A stretch of DNA of 64,000 nucleotides from Phymorhynchus buccinoides. Taxonomy: Eukaryota > Mollusca > Gastropoda > Neogastropoda > Raphitomidae. Under the pieces are notes generated by a model, which worked only from the letters and a program-made list of their open reading frames with translations, had not been told where the DNA came from and made no database searches. The stretch lies in assembly GCA_017654935.2 (NCBI GenBank), contig CM065706.1:13910929-13974928 (forward strand). The letters are read 5' to 3'. This document shows positions 40,680-51,963 of the stretch, one piece after another; within the stretch, counting starts at the first letter, position 1, and each line of letters opens with the position of its first letter. The position numbers and the translations under genes were made by a program.

Positions 40680-41109
40680 AACCTAACTTCGGTTATAAAT
40701 AAAAGAAATTTCGGTTACAGTAAACGAAAGCACTGGTTCCCGGCCAAAGGTCTACTTGTTTTTATTCTAACATAGCCGCGGATAGTAACAACCGGTTATA
40801 ATTTAAAAAACCTGCTATAGTAAAGTTACTTTTGGTTTCCCACGGGACTGGCTCCTCGGTTACAATTTTAAAAAAATTGTCCACCTCTTTGTGACCTTTG
40901 TAAATACGTCACAAATGTATGCGTTTCCCCCAACCCCCAGTCCTCACCACTCCCCTCTCCACCCACCAATACATAACAACTGGGTTATAATAGAATTAAA
41001 AAAACTCCTATAGTAGTCCATTTGTGGTTCTCCTTCGTTACAATAAAACAAAAAATTGTCCCTCTCATGATCTTTTGTAATACATCATCAATGTATACTC
41101 ACAGTCTTC
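40680..41109. repeat. Satellite-like ~190-bp repeat running into the gap
   Basis: Two to three diverged units share GGTTATAAT, AAAAAACC/TCCT.CTATAGTA, TTTGTGGTT/TTTTGGTTT, CGGTTACAAT and AAATTGTCC.CCTCT, starting near 40685, 40793 and 40981. The last reaches the first N at 41110, so an unassembled array is a likely cause of the gap. Confidence 0.5.
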
Positions 41110-41609
41110 NNNNNNNNNNNNNNNNNNNNNNNNNNNNNNNNNNNNNNNNNNNNNNNNNNNNNNNNNNNNNNNNNNNNNNNNNNNNNNNNNNNNNNNNNNN
41201 NNNNNNNNNNNNNNNNNNNNNNNNNNNNNNNNNNNNNNNNNNNNNNNNNNNNNNNNNNNNNNNNNNNNNNNNNNNNNNNNNNNNNNNNNNNNNNNNNNNN
41301 NNNNNNNNNNNNNNNNNNNNNNNNNNNNNNNNNNNNNNNNNNNNNNNNNNNNNNNNNNNNNNNNNNNNNNNNNNNNNNNNNNNNNNNNNNNNNNNNNNNN
41401 NNNNNNNNNNNNNNNNNNNNNNNNNNNNNNNNNNNNNNNNNNNNNNNNNNNNNNNNNNNNNNNNNNNNNNNNNNNNNNNNNNNNNNNNNNNNNNNNNNNN
41501 NNNNNNNNNNNNNNNNNNNNNNNNNNNNNNNNNNNNNNNNNNNNNNNNNNNNNNNNNNNNNNNNNNNNNNNNNNNNNNNNNNNNNNNNNNNNNNNNNNNN
41601 NNNNNNNNN
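41110..41609. other. Assembly gap, 500 N
   Basis: Exactly 500 N. Confidence 0.98.
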
Positions 41610-41611
41610 AC

Positions 41612-41830
41612 AAATCCAGTCCTGTATAGTTCTAAAAACCGAGCCATCTGTGTAAATCTTAAGATTATGTGGATATGTATTTTCGAAGGGGTTCTTTTGC
41701 TTCTACTGATATTAAATTGATGTTATCGTCTTTTTCAGAGTAGTATAATCTATCATTAATTTTGCAGAATGATGCGCCCCAGTGAGGAACAATAGGCATG
41801 GTTGGTGTACTTGAATCAATGAATATGATC
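41612..41830 (-). mobile_element. Jockey/I-like LINE, RNase H fragment
   Basis: On the minus strand FIDSSTPTMPIVPHWG is followed by LISVEAKE, then after a frame break LKIYTDGSVF, the first catalytic motif of RNase H. The fragment runs into the gap. Confidence 0.5.
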
Positions 41831-42065
41831 TCAACATTTCCTAAATAAATCTGTCATTTTAATGGGCTGCATGTAAGAAAGATTCTGTGCCCTTTGGGAC
41901 AAACCTCGTGAATCAAGAAAAATATTTCATTTGTCACTGAAATTAGATAATGAAAGGACTACGTCACATACTTGGCAGTGTCTAGTTTACGTTGATCGTC
42001 ACGTGACAACAAAAATTAGCCTTTCTCTATATGCATTAAACGTATTTGTATGTACTGGTGTGGTG
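41831..42065. other. Flank before copy B, nothing recognised
   Basis: Has no match in front of copy A, so the duplicated block begins at about 42066. Confidence 0.45.
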
Positions 42066-42221
42066 TAAATAATTCGTGTTTTATGTAGGATATATTTAAA
42101 TGCGAGTTGTGTGAGTGTTATAAAGTGATTTTTTTCTTCTAAATATTTTAAGCCATGTCTTTGAATATCATTTGTGTGAGTGGGGTAAACTTACTTTTAT
42201 TTTATTTTTATTCTTTTCTTG

Positions 42222-42306
42222 TTCATGTAAAGCGCGATTAGTCTGCGCTGTCAGGAGAATAGCGCAATAGAAGATTATGTATGTAGTATTTATTATTATA
42301 TTATTA
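42222..42306 (+). repeat. LINE 3'-tail remnant, copy B
   Basis: Counterpart of 13985-14065. Confidence 0.5.
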
Positions 42307-42603
42307 AAACGACAGACTGTTTGACAGTACATCTGTTTGCACGCGCAGCGAACAAGACACCAGCATTCCAATGCGTGACTCGCGTCTTCTTCTGGTGGCC
42401 TGAAACGTTGAATTACTGTTTGTGTGACAAGGTCCTGGTCTCTGGTTTCTACAACCACTGCTACCACAACCTAAAATTTGTGTTTAGCATAAATGTCGCA
42501 TGTGGGATGAGTGGGTATTTCAATCTTTATTATAATCTTCATCAGCAACAGTAACCTAAGCGTAAACTTAACAATAATGGATGGGATGTGACATCATTGA
42601 TAC

Positions 42604-42740
42604 AATGTATCAGCCTAGTGTAGTGGGCACAGTGGTAGCGTCGTTCGCCTCGTGTTCAAGGCCTCGCCTCCAGGATCGTTCCCACCATATTTACATCTAC
42701 TAAATGGCATATGTGGCTGTTACAGACAGGAGGACGTTAA
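42604..42740 (+). mobile_element. tRNA-derived SINE remnant, copy B
   Basis: Counterpart of 14385-14520, with the A-box-like GGGCACAGTGGTAGCG and a B-box-like GATCGTTCCCACC. No other signal is seen in the flanks 42307-42603 and 42741-43029. Confidence 0.5.
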
Positions 42741-43029
42741 AGATTTCCATTCGGGGTCCAGGACTAATTAAAGCATACAAAAGGCATGAACAATTACAAC
42801 CTTTTCAACACCATGAACTACACGCTAAACCCTAACAGGATAAAATCCGTGACACAATTAACACACCGCATAGACGTGTACAATAAAATATCAATATTTA
42901 TTTTCAGTCCAAACGGATTACATTTTCTTTTTGTTTAACTTATCTGTGGCTTGACCTTGTGCTAATATTTAGATAAATATAATGTTTAAACACAACCCGT
43001 TGGCTATTTTGAAGACATTAAGGTGTACA

Positions 43030-43035
43030 TTTATT
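43030..43035 (-). terminator. AATAAA hexamer overlapping the gene 1B stop codon
   Basis: The last codons read GTG AAA TAA ATG, so TAA sits inside AATAAA. Another AATAAA lies ~130 bp further on (about 42898-42903), the more usual place for a poly(A) signal. Confidence 0.35.
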
Positions 43036-45103
43036 TCACTCTGCCTGCTGCAGCTTTGGCAACATGTCCCAGACGTTGCAGTACTCGCTGCATCTTGGTG
43101 TGTCTGCGTTTCTCCAACACCACGTTGAATCCATACAGCACTGGAGTAATGGTCATGGCAAAGTGCAGGGCAAAGGCTGCCACAGCAGAGCGGGTTCCCT
43201 CAGGCCGTAGGTCTAATCTGGACATCCACAGAACCAGAACATCCACCAGGAACCAGCCACAGGCCTCAGTCACTGAGATGGGCATGGTGCGGCGAGCAGA
43301 GTCCAGCTGGTGAGATTTGTCGAGAGCTCGACCAGAAACACGATGGGGTTGAGACTGGACGAGAACGGAGATGTACAGCTGACCTGACGTGACCAGCACC
43401 ATCAACAGCGTGTTCACTGTGATCGCAGCGTGTAACGCGTGGTCATCTTCACCCAGGGGGGCGGTCAGGGGCAGAGGGACACACAGTCCAGTTTGATTAT
43501 GGAGAGTCCAGGGGAAAACGTGGAGCAGGGTGGACAGAAGGAGACCCATCCCCCAACACAGGAGGCTGGAGGTGACTACCTGTCTCGTGGCCCACACCTG
43601 TACGTGTGGCCTGGCCAGGTGAATGCAGTGACTCGCTGTCAGACACAGCAGGATCAAGGCAGACACCTGCACAAAGAACAGGTAGAGAAAGCTGCACAGG
43701 AAACACCAGGCACTGTACCTCCACCCCCTGTCTTCCCACAGATACTGCCCCCGGTACATCTGGTCAGCCACACACACTGCCAGCAGATACACCCCCATCA
43801 CCAGGCTGGACACGGACAGCTGACACACAAAGACACCAGCTCCGCTCCTCCTCTGCTGATCTCCATGCAGGAGGACGAAGAGGTGGACTCCATTGCCCAG
43901 CAAGGCTACAACGGCCAGGAGGACAGTCACAGCACGTAGAGCGGCTGACCCCAACAGACGGTGACAGGAGGAGAGCAGAGAGGGATGGGAGTGGCAGTGT
44001 TCAGGGTTGAAGCCTGCAGGCAAGTTCTCAGCACAGCACAGCATGGGGTCGTCTGTATGAACAGAGCGTAACAGGGATAGGGGGGTGAGCCAGTGACGGG
44101 GGAGGTGGTGCAGGTCACAGCCTGTCACGTCCAGTGTCTGCAGCTGTGGTATGGGCAAACTGCCAGTCACCCGCTGCACGCCACTCCGTGACAGGTTGAG
44201 CAGGGTCAGTGAATAGCGCACGTGCAGCACAGAATGGTTAAGTTGAGTCTGTGGTTCTGAGGATCTGTTATCTTCAAACAGTTCAGTCAGTGGATTGCCA
44301 GCAAGCACCAACACCTTCAGATTCTTCTCATGGCTCAACATATCTGTAGTCAGTAAGGAAATGTCGTTGTAACTGACGTCTAAAATTACCAAGTTGGGCA
44401 ACAGAGGAAGAGACATGTTAGCGAGAGCACAACGCTGAAGAGCCAGAAATATTAACATGGTACTGTTCCACAGATGATATGGCTTCATCCCACTGTTGCT
44501 AGCATCCAAATAGCGCACTTCAGGAAAGCCGTTAGTGTTGAATTCTCTCCTGCAGCGAAAAGACAGACCCTGGCACGTGCAGCTCGTGGAGGGACACACG
44601 TGACCACAAAACCGTTCATCATCCTGCTGCTTACAGTGCGGGAACCCGTCACACACGTGGTCAGGATGCAGACAGACACGGGAACCCCGGCACCGGTAGA
44701 ACCCTGGACAGGTGAACATCTTACAGCGGGCCTCGTCCTCATGACCCGGACAGTCTAACATGTCGTTGCAGAGGACAAAGACAGGCAGGCAGTAACCGTT
44801 ACCAGGACATTGGAAGTGGGTCTGTGGACATATTGTTGTGTTACCCCTGTGGTCATCTTCACCAGAAGGCGGCAATGATTCAAACAGATATCTGCCATAA
44901 ATCTGTTTGTCAAAGATCACCACAGCTGGGGGCTGAAGATGACGATTCCGGTCAGAGTAATATGAGTCGTTAGGGGAAAGTTCACTCTGATATTTTGTCA
45001 ATAACAGTGTACGTGATATATAGCTTTTCACCGCACAATCTGCTTCATCAAATGCATTGGTACATTCATGCTGACCGTTGCACCATTGCTCCATGGACAA
45101 GCA
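43031..45103 (-). CDS. Receptor gene 1B, terminal exon: LDLa, LRR and 7TM (intact)
   Basis: 2,073-bp exon, acceptor TTTTCAG|TGC, 690 codons to a TAA stop. Residues 1-23 finish an LDLa repeat; full LDLa repeats are at ~92-127 and ~132-166; an LRR N-cap is at ~170; leucine-rich repeats at ~205-335; a cysteine hinge at ~350-380; seven membrane segments at ~387-665. It is a membrane receptor of the GRL101/LGR type C kind. The helix motifs are unusual: TM1 keeps LLGN, but TM2 has VSSLVMG where the D of LxxxD is expected (residue 433), TM3 ends ASHC (491-493) instead of DRY, TM6 has CGWFLV instead of CWxP, and TM7 has TPVLY instead of NPxxY. G-protein coupling by the standard route is doubtful. Nearest relative here: gene 2B. 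Confidence 0.88.
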   Translation of the reverse strand, partial: CLSMEQWCNGQHECTNAFDEADCAVKSYISRTLLLTKYQSELSPNDSYYSDRNRHLQPPAVVIFDKQIYGRYLFESLPPSGEDDHRGNTTICPQTHFQCPGNGYCLPVFVLCNDMLDCPGHEDEARCKMFTCPGFYRCRGSRVCLHPDHVCDGFPHCKQQDDERFCGHVCPSTSCTCQGLSFRCRREFNTNGFPEVRYLDASNSGMKPYHLWNSTMLIFLALQRCALANMSLPLLPNLVILDVSYNDISLLTTDMLSHEKNLKVLVLAGNPLTELFEDNRSSEPQTQLNHSVLHVRYSLTLLNLSRSGVQRVTGSLPIPQLQTLDVTGCDLHHLPRHWLTPLSLLRSVHTDDPMLCCAENLPAGFNPEHCHSHPSLLSSCHRLLGSAALRAVTVLLAVVALLGNGVHLFVLLHGDQQRRSGAGVFVCQLSVSSLVMGVYLLAVCVADQMYRGQYLWEDRGWRYSAWCFLCSFLYLFFVQVSALILLCLTASHCIHLARPHVQVWATRQVVTSSLLCWGMGLLLSTLLHVFPWTLHNQTGLCVPLPLTAPLGEDDHALHAAITVNTLLMVLVTSGQLYISVLVQSQPHRVSGRALDKSHQLDSARRTMPISVTEACGWFLVDVLVLWMSRLDLRPEGTRSAVAAFALHFAMTITPVLYGFNVVLEKRRHTKMQRVLQRLGHVAKAAAGRVK

Positions 45104-45451
45104 CTGAAAATCCAGCAATACTGACGTAACATTCAAACGGAACAGACACATTGTAACTCATAAACTACATGCAATATAGTTTTTGGTGATTATTTTTAAA
45201 ATTTCATCAAGAAAACAACAATGGTAGCATATGGGTACCGGGTTAATTTTGCAAAAATTTCAGTGCCACAACAAAGAAAGGTAATGCTAGGGGTGGGAGG
45301 GTAGGAGAGGGAAATCCTCCCATGTTTGCTTTGAAAGGCAAACATAAACCCTCTATTTCAATGCTATGTTTGTGTTGATCTAAATCCACTGTCCCCTGAA
45401 AGTTAATGACACGAGTATGTGGCCCAGATCAAACAAAACATTGTTCATATC

Positions 45452-45548
45452 TCTCTCTCTCTCTCTCTCTATCTCTCTTTCTACTCCTCTCTCTCTCTCT
45501 CTCTCTCTCTTATCTCTCTTCTCTCGTCACACACACACACATACAACA

Positions 45549-45609
<61 letters not shown>

Positions 45610-45683
45610 GATGAGAGAGAGAGAGATAGAGAGATAGAAGACCGAGAGAGAGAGAGAGATCGAGAGAGAAGAGAGAGAGAGAG
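45452..45683. repeat. (CT)n-(CA)n-(GA)n compound microsatellite, copy B
   Basis: Counterpart of 17216-17451; the rest of this intron (45104-45451 and 45684-45854) shows nothing else. Confidence 0.9.
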
Positions 45684-45854
45684 GTGATGGTTGTGATACG
45701 TTCATAGGTCTCTACAAAAATTAGTTGGAACAAATAGTACACTTGTTTGATCTAAGACCATGGATTCTATGCACTTTTTAACTGAATGTTTTCATTATCC
45801 TATTTCACTTTGGACTATGAGTAAACGAGCTGGTCAAGTTGTGAGTCATCTGAC

Positions 45855-46375
45855 CTGTCCATTGTTGCCGCACTGCAGCACAGCGTGCAGAGGACAGGGC
45901 CGGTAGGTGCAGAACCCTTCATCAGTACCATCAAAGCAGTCCTCACGAGAGTCACACACCACAGTGAAAGGCACTCGCTGCTCCACCACTCCGCAGGAAA
46001 AGTAAAACGGAAATGACGTCCCGGGTGCGTCACACCACCAGGAAGAGGGAGAATCCCAGGCGAAAGACGTGACGTCATTTCTACTCCAGCAACGGCTGTC
46101 GACGTCACAAGCCAAAAACGCCCAAGTCCAGTGCTGGTGGGGGCAAGGAGAGAACAGCGATGGGTGGGGAGTGGTGAAGGCATAGGTGCTTGTTAAATTG
46201 GGTAGAGCAATGGGAGGGCCGTTTGGGTCAAAGGGTTGGCTCTCCTTCGGTCGACTTTGTGAAAAAGATGACAGCTCACACACGTAAGATGCTGAGTGTT
46301 TCCAGTCACAGGGCCTAACGACAACGTATGTATCACTCAGAGTTGTAAGCTGACCACAAAATCGAAAACCTAATC
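45855..46375 (-). CDS. Receptor gene 1B, exon: end of C-type lectin domain plus LDLa
   Basis: 521 bp, phase 1 in and phase 0 out. The first codon is built from G of the 65-bp exon plus GA, giving ...FDEGLGFRFCGQL, a smooth lectin-fold reading. It differs from copy A in two or three residues (for example W for S before WCDAP, G for V after it). Confidence 0.85.
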
Positions 46376-46640
46376 CTAAATGAAAGCTTGAAGCTTCAAG
46401 TGCATGATACAGTAGAAGTACAAAACACAAAAATAGACATCAACGAAGGCTGGCATATAATAAGGCATAACGATGGCTGGTATAATTATGCTATGCTGCC
46501 CATTTCAAAACAAACTGTGAATGTTCCATACGTATCTTTGCATTATATTCTTCAATTTTATATCGATAATGTAGTTGTTTTCAAAAAGACTAATGTTCTT
46601 GGTTGTATATCATTTATTTTACACTATGTAGTCTATTATG

Positions 46641-49253
46641 TTACCGTAAATATGTGAAATCAGTAATTTCATGAAATTCCTAAACATTTCTGTAATTTCA
46701 TGAAATTACTGACCCCAGTAATTACATAAAATGACTACAAATCCTAGTAATTTTACGTAATTACTTAAATCAGGCACCAGGTATTCATGAAATTACTAAA
46801 CGCCACTTCCTTGGCTAAATTTGAACGAAATTGTCATACCCAGTATGCAATTTGACTTCCTCTGATTTGATAAACATGCCTGACTGCTTCCAACCCTTTG
46901 AGATGTGTGTGTGAAGGAATGGAAGCGCTCAAAGTTTTAAGTGTTTATCTTTTAGTATTATATATTGTATAACTCTTAGACTACATTGCAAACCCATACA
47001 AGTAGGCCAAGATACAAACAGAATAAAACAATATCTGTATTTTGCAAAATGCAATACAATTTGAAACATTCTTACAACTAATAACAATCACATGCCAGCA
47101 AAATATACATTGTAAGACAATATAGACTCAAAACTAGAGCGTTAAGACGCTAGACCACCAGCCGCGCGGCAGCATTTTTCGGGTCCAGTGACCTTGAACC
47201 TTTGACCTATGACCTTGTTTTTCGAACTTGGTCTAGATATCCTTAGTACCTATCCGCAAGCAAACTTTGAGTGTCCTAGGTCCCTGCGTTCAAAACGTTA
47301 TCGTGCAGCATTTTTGGCCCCAGTAATCTTGATCTTTGATCTACGACCTTCATTTTTAAATTTTGCTTTGACCTTTGACCTATGACCTTCATGTTTGAAT
47401 TTGGCGGAAATATTCTTAGTTCAAGTTCAAGTTCAAGTATACTTTAATATCTCCCAAAGAGAAATTCAGGTTATTATAAATAGCAATATTTTGAGCATCC
47501 TAGGTCCCTCCGTTCAATCTTTATCATGCCAGGTGCTCAGCAGCATTTTCGGCGCCAATGACCTTGACCTTTTACCTATAACCTTCATTTTTTAACTTGG
47601 CCTAGATACTTTGGTACATGCAAAATTTGAGCGTCCTAGGTCCCTCTGTTATCATGCCAGGTGTTCAGCAGCATTTTTGGCTCCAATGACCTTGACCTTT
47701 TATCTACGACCTTCATTTTTTAAATTTTGCCGAAATATTCTTAGTACCAATCTGCATGCAAAATTTGAGAATCCTACTCCTAGGTTCTTCCGTTCAATCG
47801 TAATCATGCCAGGTGCTTGGCAGCATTTTCGGTGCCAGTGACCTTGATCTTTGACCCATTACCTTCATTTTTGAACTTGGCCTAGATATCTTAAGTACCT
47901 ACCCATCCTAGGTCCCTCCGTTAACGTGTCAGGTGTTCGGCAGCATTTTTGGCTCCAGTGACCTATTTGACCTATTACCTTCATTTTCGAACTTGGCCTA
48001 CATATTCTTAGTACCTATCCGCATGCACAATTTGAGCGTCCTAGATCCCTTCGTTCAAACGTTATCATGTTAACATAGTCAGTCAGATAGATAGATAGTT
48101 CGGCTTCAGAATTGCACTGAAAACATTACCAGCTTCGCTCTCTTCGTTCGTGGCTGGTAATCAAATACTTACATTTGCAAACTATATTAAAATTTACAGT
48201 ATATAATATAAAATAAAAGCAACCAACCACACATCAGCATCATAGACAATGTGTTGAGATGTTATCAAAATTGGTGGATTGTGAAAGGAGACGGTGCATT
48301 GCTCATTCTCGTAATCCAATCAAATTCCAAGAACATGCACGTTCATGTCTCGTGGGTCACGTGTGTGGAGAGAGAGGGGGGGAGGGCGTCTGTGCATATG
48401 TTTTTTTTTATTGGCTTTCTATTTATAATTTTGTTTGAGATATAAATTTTATTGGACGTGCTTCTGAACGTATGCGAGTCAAAAGGTGATTCAGCAATCT
48501 GTTTGAGATACTTTCGACTTCTCATAGAGTTCTCTGCTTTTGAGTTAGTTTAACAATGGACGCGTCGTCGAACAGCGTGTGTCATCCTCTAAAATAGAAG
48601 ATTATCTTGCAAAACATTTGCCTTCAAATTTTCGTAGCATTGTACCAAAAGGGAAGTATTCCTATAGTAATGTGTATGATTCACCATAGAGTACAACAAC
48701 AAGAAACATGTGAACACTTTTAGCAAGGAAACTCACACATCACAATCAGGTGGATGTGGTTCAAAGCTAAAGGTTCAAAAGTTTTTGAATAAGAAATAGG
48801 TGAACAGTTTTAAATCAGCTTTTGTTGTAGAATCTTACAAGTAATGATGAAATAGAATTGGTTCAAACGTCAGATGGTTCATTAACAGTCTGTTTTGATC
48901 AGTCATAACCCATTCCTCTGAAATTGGTGAACTCTAATTGCAGAAAGTATCACACAACTCCATTCAAATGGTTCAAATGGTTCAAAGGGATGGCACAAAA
49001 CATCTCAAGCAATCACATCTAGTTTGTTCATAGGGGGTTAATCTGGGGGTCATATTGAATCAAAAGAATTACACAAATTTACCGAAACGCTGTCAGTAAA
49101 ATATGTGTAAAACATGTGCTCAGATTTAAGTAATTACGTGAAATTACTAGGATTTTGTAGTGATTTCATGTAATTACTGGGGGTCACAGTAACTTCATGA
49201 AATTACTGAAAAATTTAGGAATTTCATGTAATTACTGAGTTCACATATTTACG

Positions 49254-49257
<4 letters not shown>
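46641..49257. mobile_element. 2.6-kb element with ~180-bp terminal inverted repeats, copy B
   Basis: Starts TTACCGTAAATATG and ends in the complement. Contains the half-site array (47160-48070). It lacks ~216 bp present in copy A (20095-20311), which removes one arm of the nested foldback. Confidence 0.7.
47160..48070. repeat. Tandem array rich in AGGTCA half-sites, copy B
   Basis: Counterpart of 18950-19890. Several units read more regularly here (for example TGACCTTTGACCTATGACC near 47368), and TTCAAG is repeated fewer times near 47420. Confidence 0.7.

Positions 49258-49340
<83 letters not shown>
49258..49340. repeat. (CA)n-(TA)n microsatellite, copy B
   Basis: Counterpart of 21293-21382. 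Confidence 0.9.
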
Positions 49341-49349
49341 TGCTTAGCC

Positions 49350-49760
49350 ATAGTAGAATAAAATGAAAAACCGTATCGATTTAGATTTTTTTAATATCAT
49401 AGCCCATTAGTATAAGAGATTCATTCAAGACAAAATTGTTTGCATGGGTACATTTCTCTTTAAAAACATCAGTGATTGCATTCCAGAAAAGTCTTAACGT
49501 GTGAGCATTTCCAAAATATGTGGTCGATACTATCTTTTTTTAAGAAACAGAAATTACATTATTTTATCGTTGCTACGGACACCAATTTCTTTTTAAATAA
49601 TATTTGTGCCTAAACATCTGTGTAATATTTTCAGCAGAAGCCATTTTAATTTGACATCTTGTATCTTATGGACATACCAAAAACAGAATTTCCAATCATG
49701 ATTTACTGAGAGTTTCATGTCCCATCTTTTACAACATTTAGGGGGACTTTTGTTCTCAAC
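49350..49760 (-). mobile_element. Tx1-like LINE, short 3' coding fragment, copy B
   Basis: Counterpart of 21395-21810, with the same KLKWLLLKILHRCLGTN reading. Confidence 0.62.
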
Positions 49761-49918
49761 TAATATAATTTTTAACGTAATACAGCTATGTAATACAGCT
49801 ATGTGTAAGCTTTGTGAATGGAAAAAAAGTTTCCTAGCACAAAAAGTAGAGTTAATATATTTATTATCTTTAAGGGTGACATTACACTTTTAATATACTC
49901 TATTGAAAGCTGAAATAC

Positions 49919-49921
<3 letters not shown>

Positions 49922-49996
<75 letters not shown>
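49922..49996. repeat. (GA)n microsatellite next to a splice donor, copy B
   Basis: About 37 GA units, starting 8-10 nt from the donor of the 65-bp exon. Confidence 0.9.
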
Positions 49997-50000
<4 letters not shown>

Positions 50001-50005
50001 CAAAC

Positions 50006-50070
50006 CTTCATCAAAAACCGGAACTGAATAAGCTACAGAGCCGTCCTCGTGATTGAGTACAAAATTGTAC
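50006..50070 (-). CDS. Receptor gene 1B, 65-bp lectin-domain exon
   Basis: Acceptor TGTGTCTCAG|G, donor GAAG|GTTTGT. Phase 2 in and phase 1 out match both neighbours, giving GSYISHPMYNFVLNHEDG and then SVAYSVPVFDEGLGF across the joins. 65 is not a multiple of three, so skipping would break the frame. Copy A has one base fewer. Between this exon and 50645 nothing else is recognised. Confidence 0.75.
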
Positions 50071-50644
50071 CTGAGACACAGGAAAGCAAACATTGAAAAA
50101 GCAACTTTCAACATGCTTCAGAAAACAAACGAACCATTCCTTTTACATACTTATGTGGGCTACATAATATTATAAACTTTAAAGACGTTCTTGCATAAAT
50201 GACATTTTGATCCATTCACCTCTGTTGCAAAATACGACCAGTGCAAGATGGTGAACAATGTTTGCAAATGCCGAACAGTTTGTTGGAAAGCTTTGACATG
50301 ACAAAAGGTACAACTCGCTTTCAATCCAGTCAACAGCATGCACTATACACTACCGAAAAATCGATTTGTTAGTTTGAATTTGAATTTATATTAAATCCAA
50401 AGTCAAGAAATCGATGCAGAGGCAAAAACTCTTAGAACAAGATCACCCAAAATGACCTCACTAACATAACTGAACACAACATAACAAAAACAGATGAAGG
50501 CCCTGATACAGTACAAGAATAAGCAGACAAATCAGATAATCCAACACAACAGTTAGCCACGTGAGACAACCAGGCACAAGATTCATTTCGATGGACTGAG
50601 CAACGAATAATAATGAGGGAAGGTCATGCACCCTTTCATCTTAC

Positions 50645-50997
50645 ATGGGGTGAGAAATGTACGAGCCCTGTCTCAACCCAACATAGAAGTCGAATTTTCT
50701 GCCTCTAGCCCACATCACCTCCTCCAATGCCTCCATTTCTTTCGCAGAGTTCAAGATCACCAAGTGACCTCCCAGGTCTCTGCACCCCTGCCTGGCCTGG
50801 GCGTGGGTCAGTGGTTCATGAGGCCTGACCAGGACGTAGCATTGGTCATCCACCATGAAGCCGCCACGTCCACAAGTGGGTTGTCTGCAGTTCTCTTCGT
50901 CCTCTGCTCCGGAGCACTGCACTCTCAGATTGCAGGCCAGGTGTGGACGGAACCGGGGCCAATAGGGCACTGAGCAGTTCCAGAAACCGTCTGCCAG
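50645..50997 (-). CDS. Receptor gene 1B, exon: LDLa-like module plus first half of C-type lectin domain
   Basis: 353 bp, phase 0 in and phase 2 out. Protein identical to copy A (WNCSVPYW, ACNLRVQCSGAEDEENC, CYVLVRPHEPLTHAQARQGC). The lectin-like fold lacks an obvious EPN or QPD sugar-binding triplet, so its ligand cannot be guessed. Confidence 0.82.
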
Positions 50998-51070
50998 CTT
51001 TACCGGAGTGGAATGGGGCTACCACACACACACACGCTACGATTACTACAAGCTAATAATGGTTATTGAC

Positions 51071-51075
<5 letters not shown>

Positions 51076-51113
<38 letters not shown>
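51076..51113. repeat. (CT)n microsatellite, copy B
   Basis: Counterpart of 23124-23168. Confidence 0.9.
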
Positions 51114-51115
<2 letters not shown>

Positions 51116-51963
51116 TTATATATATATATTTTTCTGTATATAGTAAACAAATTGATAAAACCTTTCTGTCCAAATGTCTTTATAATCGAACAATAGAATC
51201 AAGACCAGAGACTCACAGTGTAGCTCGCGGCGAGTGGTCGCATTTTTATTTAGCTCCGACATTGCACGAGAACACGGATTTTCTGACTTAGTTTTTTTTT
51301 CTTTTCTCTTTCGCCTTCACTTCATCATGTCTATGTGCACTTCAACTTAGCCTGCTTCTCGAACTGTGTTATGTTGCCTATCTCTTGCTTTTGCTGTTGT
51401 TGATGTGTGTATCGGTTTGGTTTTTTCCAGCAGAGTTCCTTTTGTTCTTAAACAATTCTGTGCTTGTGTTCCTTCGAGAATTTTGATGAATCTCTAAATT
51501 TCAAACTGGTACGTCGACAACGGAAAATTGGTGCCCTTTTGATTGCTTGGAGTGCTTGCTGCGTGCAACGCTGGACGTACGCCAGTCTTTACTTCAACAT
51601 TACAGTGTTCAGCAATTTGTATCCTTATTATTATTGTTGTTTTCTGTATTGTGTCTGTCCACGGAGTTCCAGGTCAGTACTGATATGTGATTGATATTTA
51701 ACACGGAATTGTGCTGAACGGGGACGTCTGTTTTCGTACTGTGCGGTGTAGACTGTCATAGTGTTAAGCGTTAACATTATCTCCCCTTTTAGTTTGACAC
51801 AGTGCTTTTGTACAACGTAAGCTGACGGCTTCAACACTTTATTTAGAAACAGGGTGTTGCTACTTTATTCTGTAATAGTGGCTGTGCTTTGCTTTGTATC
51901 ACCACTCCTTTCTTCTTCTTTTGTTCCATACCTCTTGTTATTTGTTGTGTGTTAGTCAACAAC

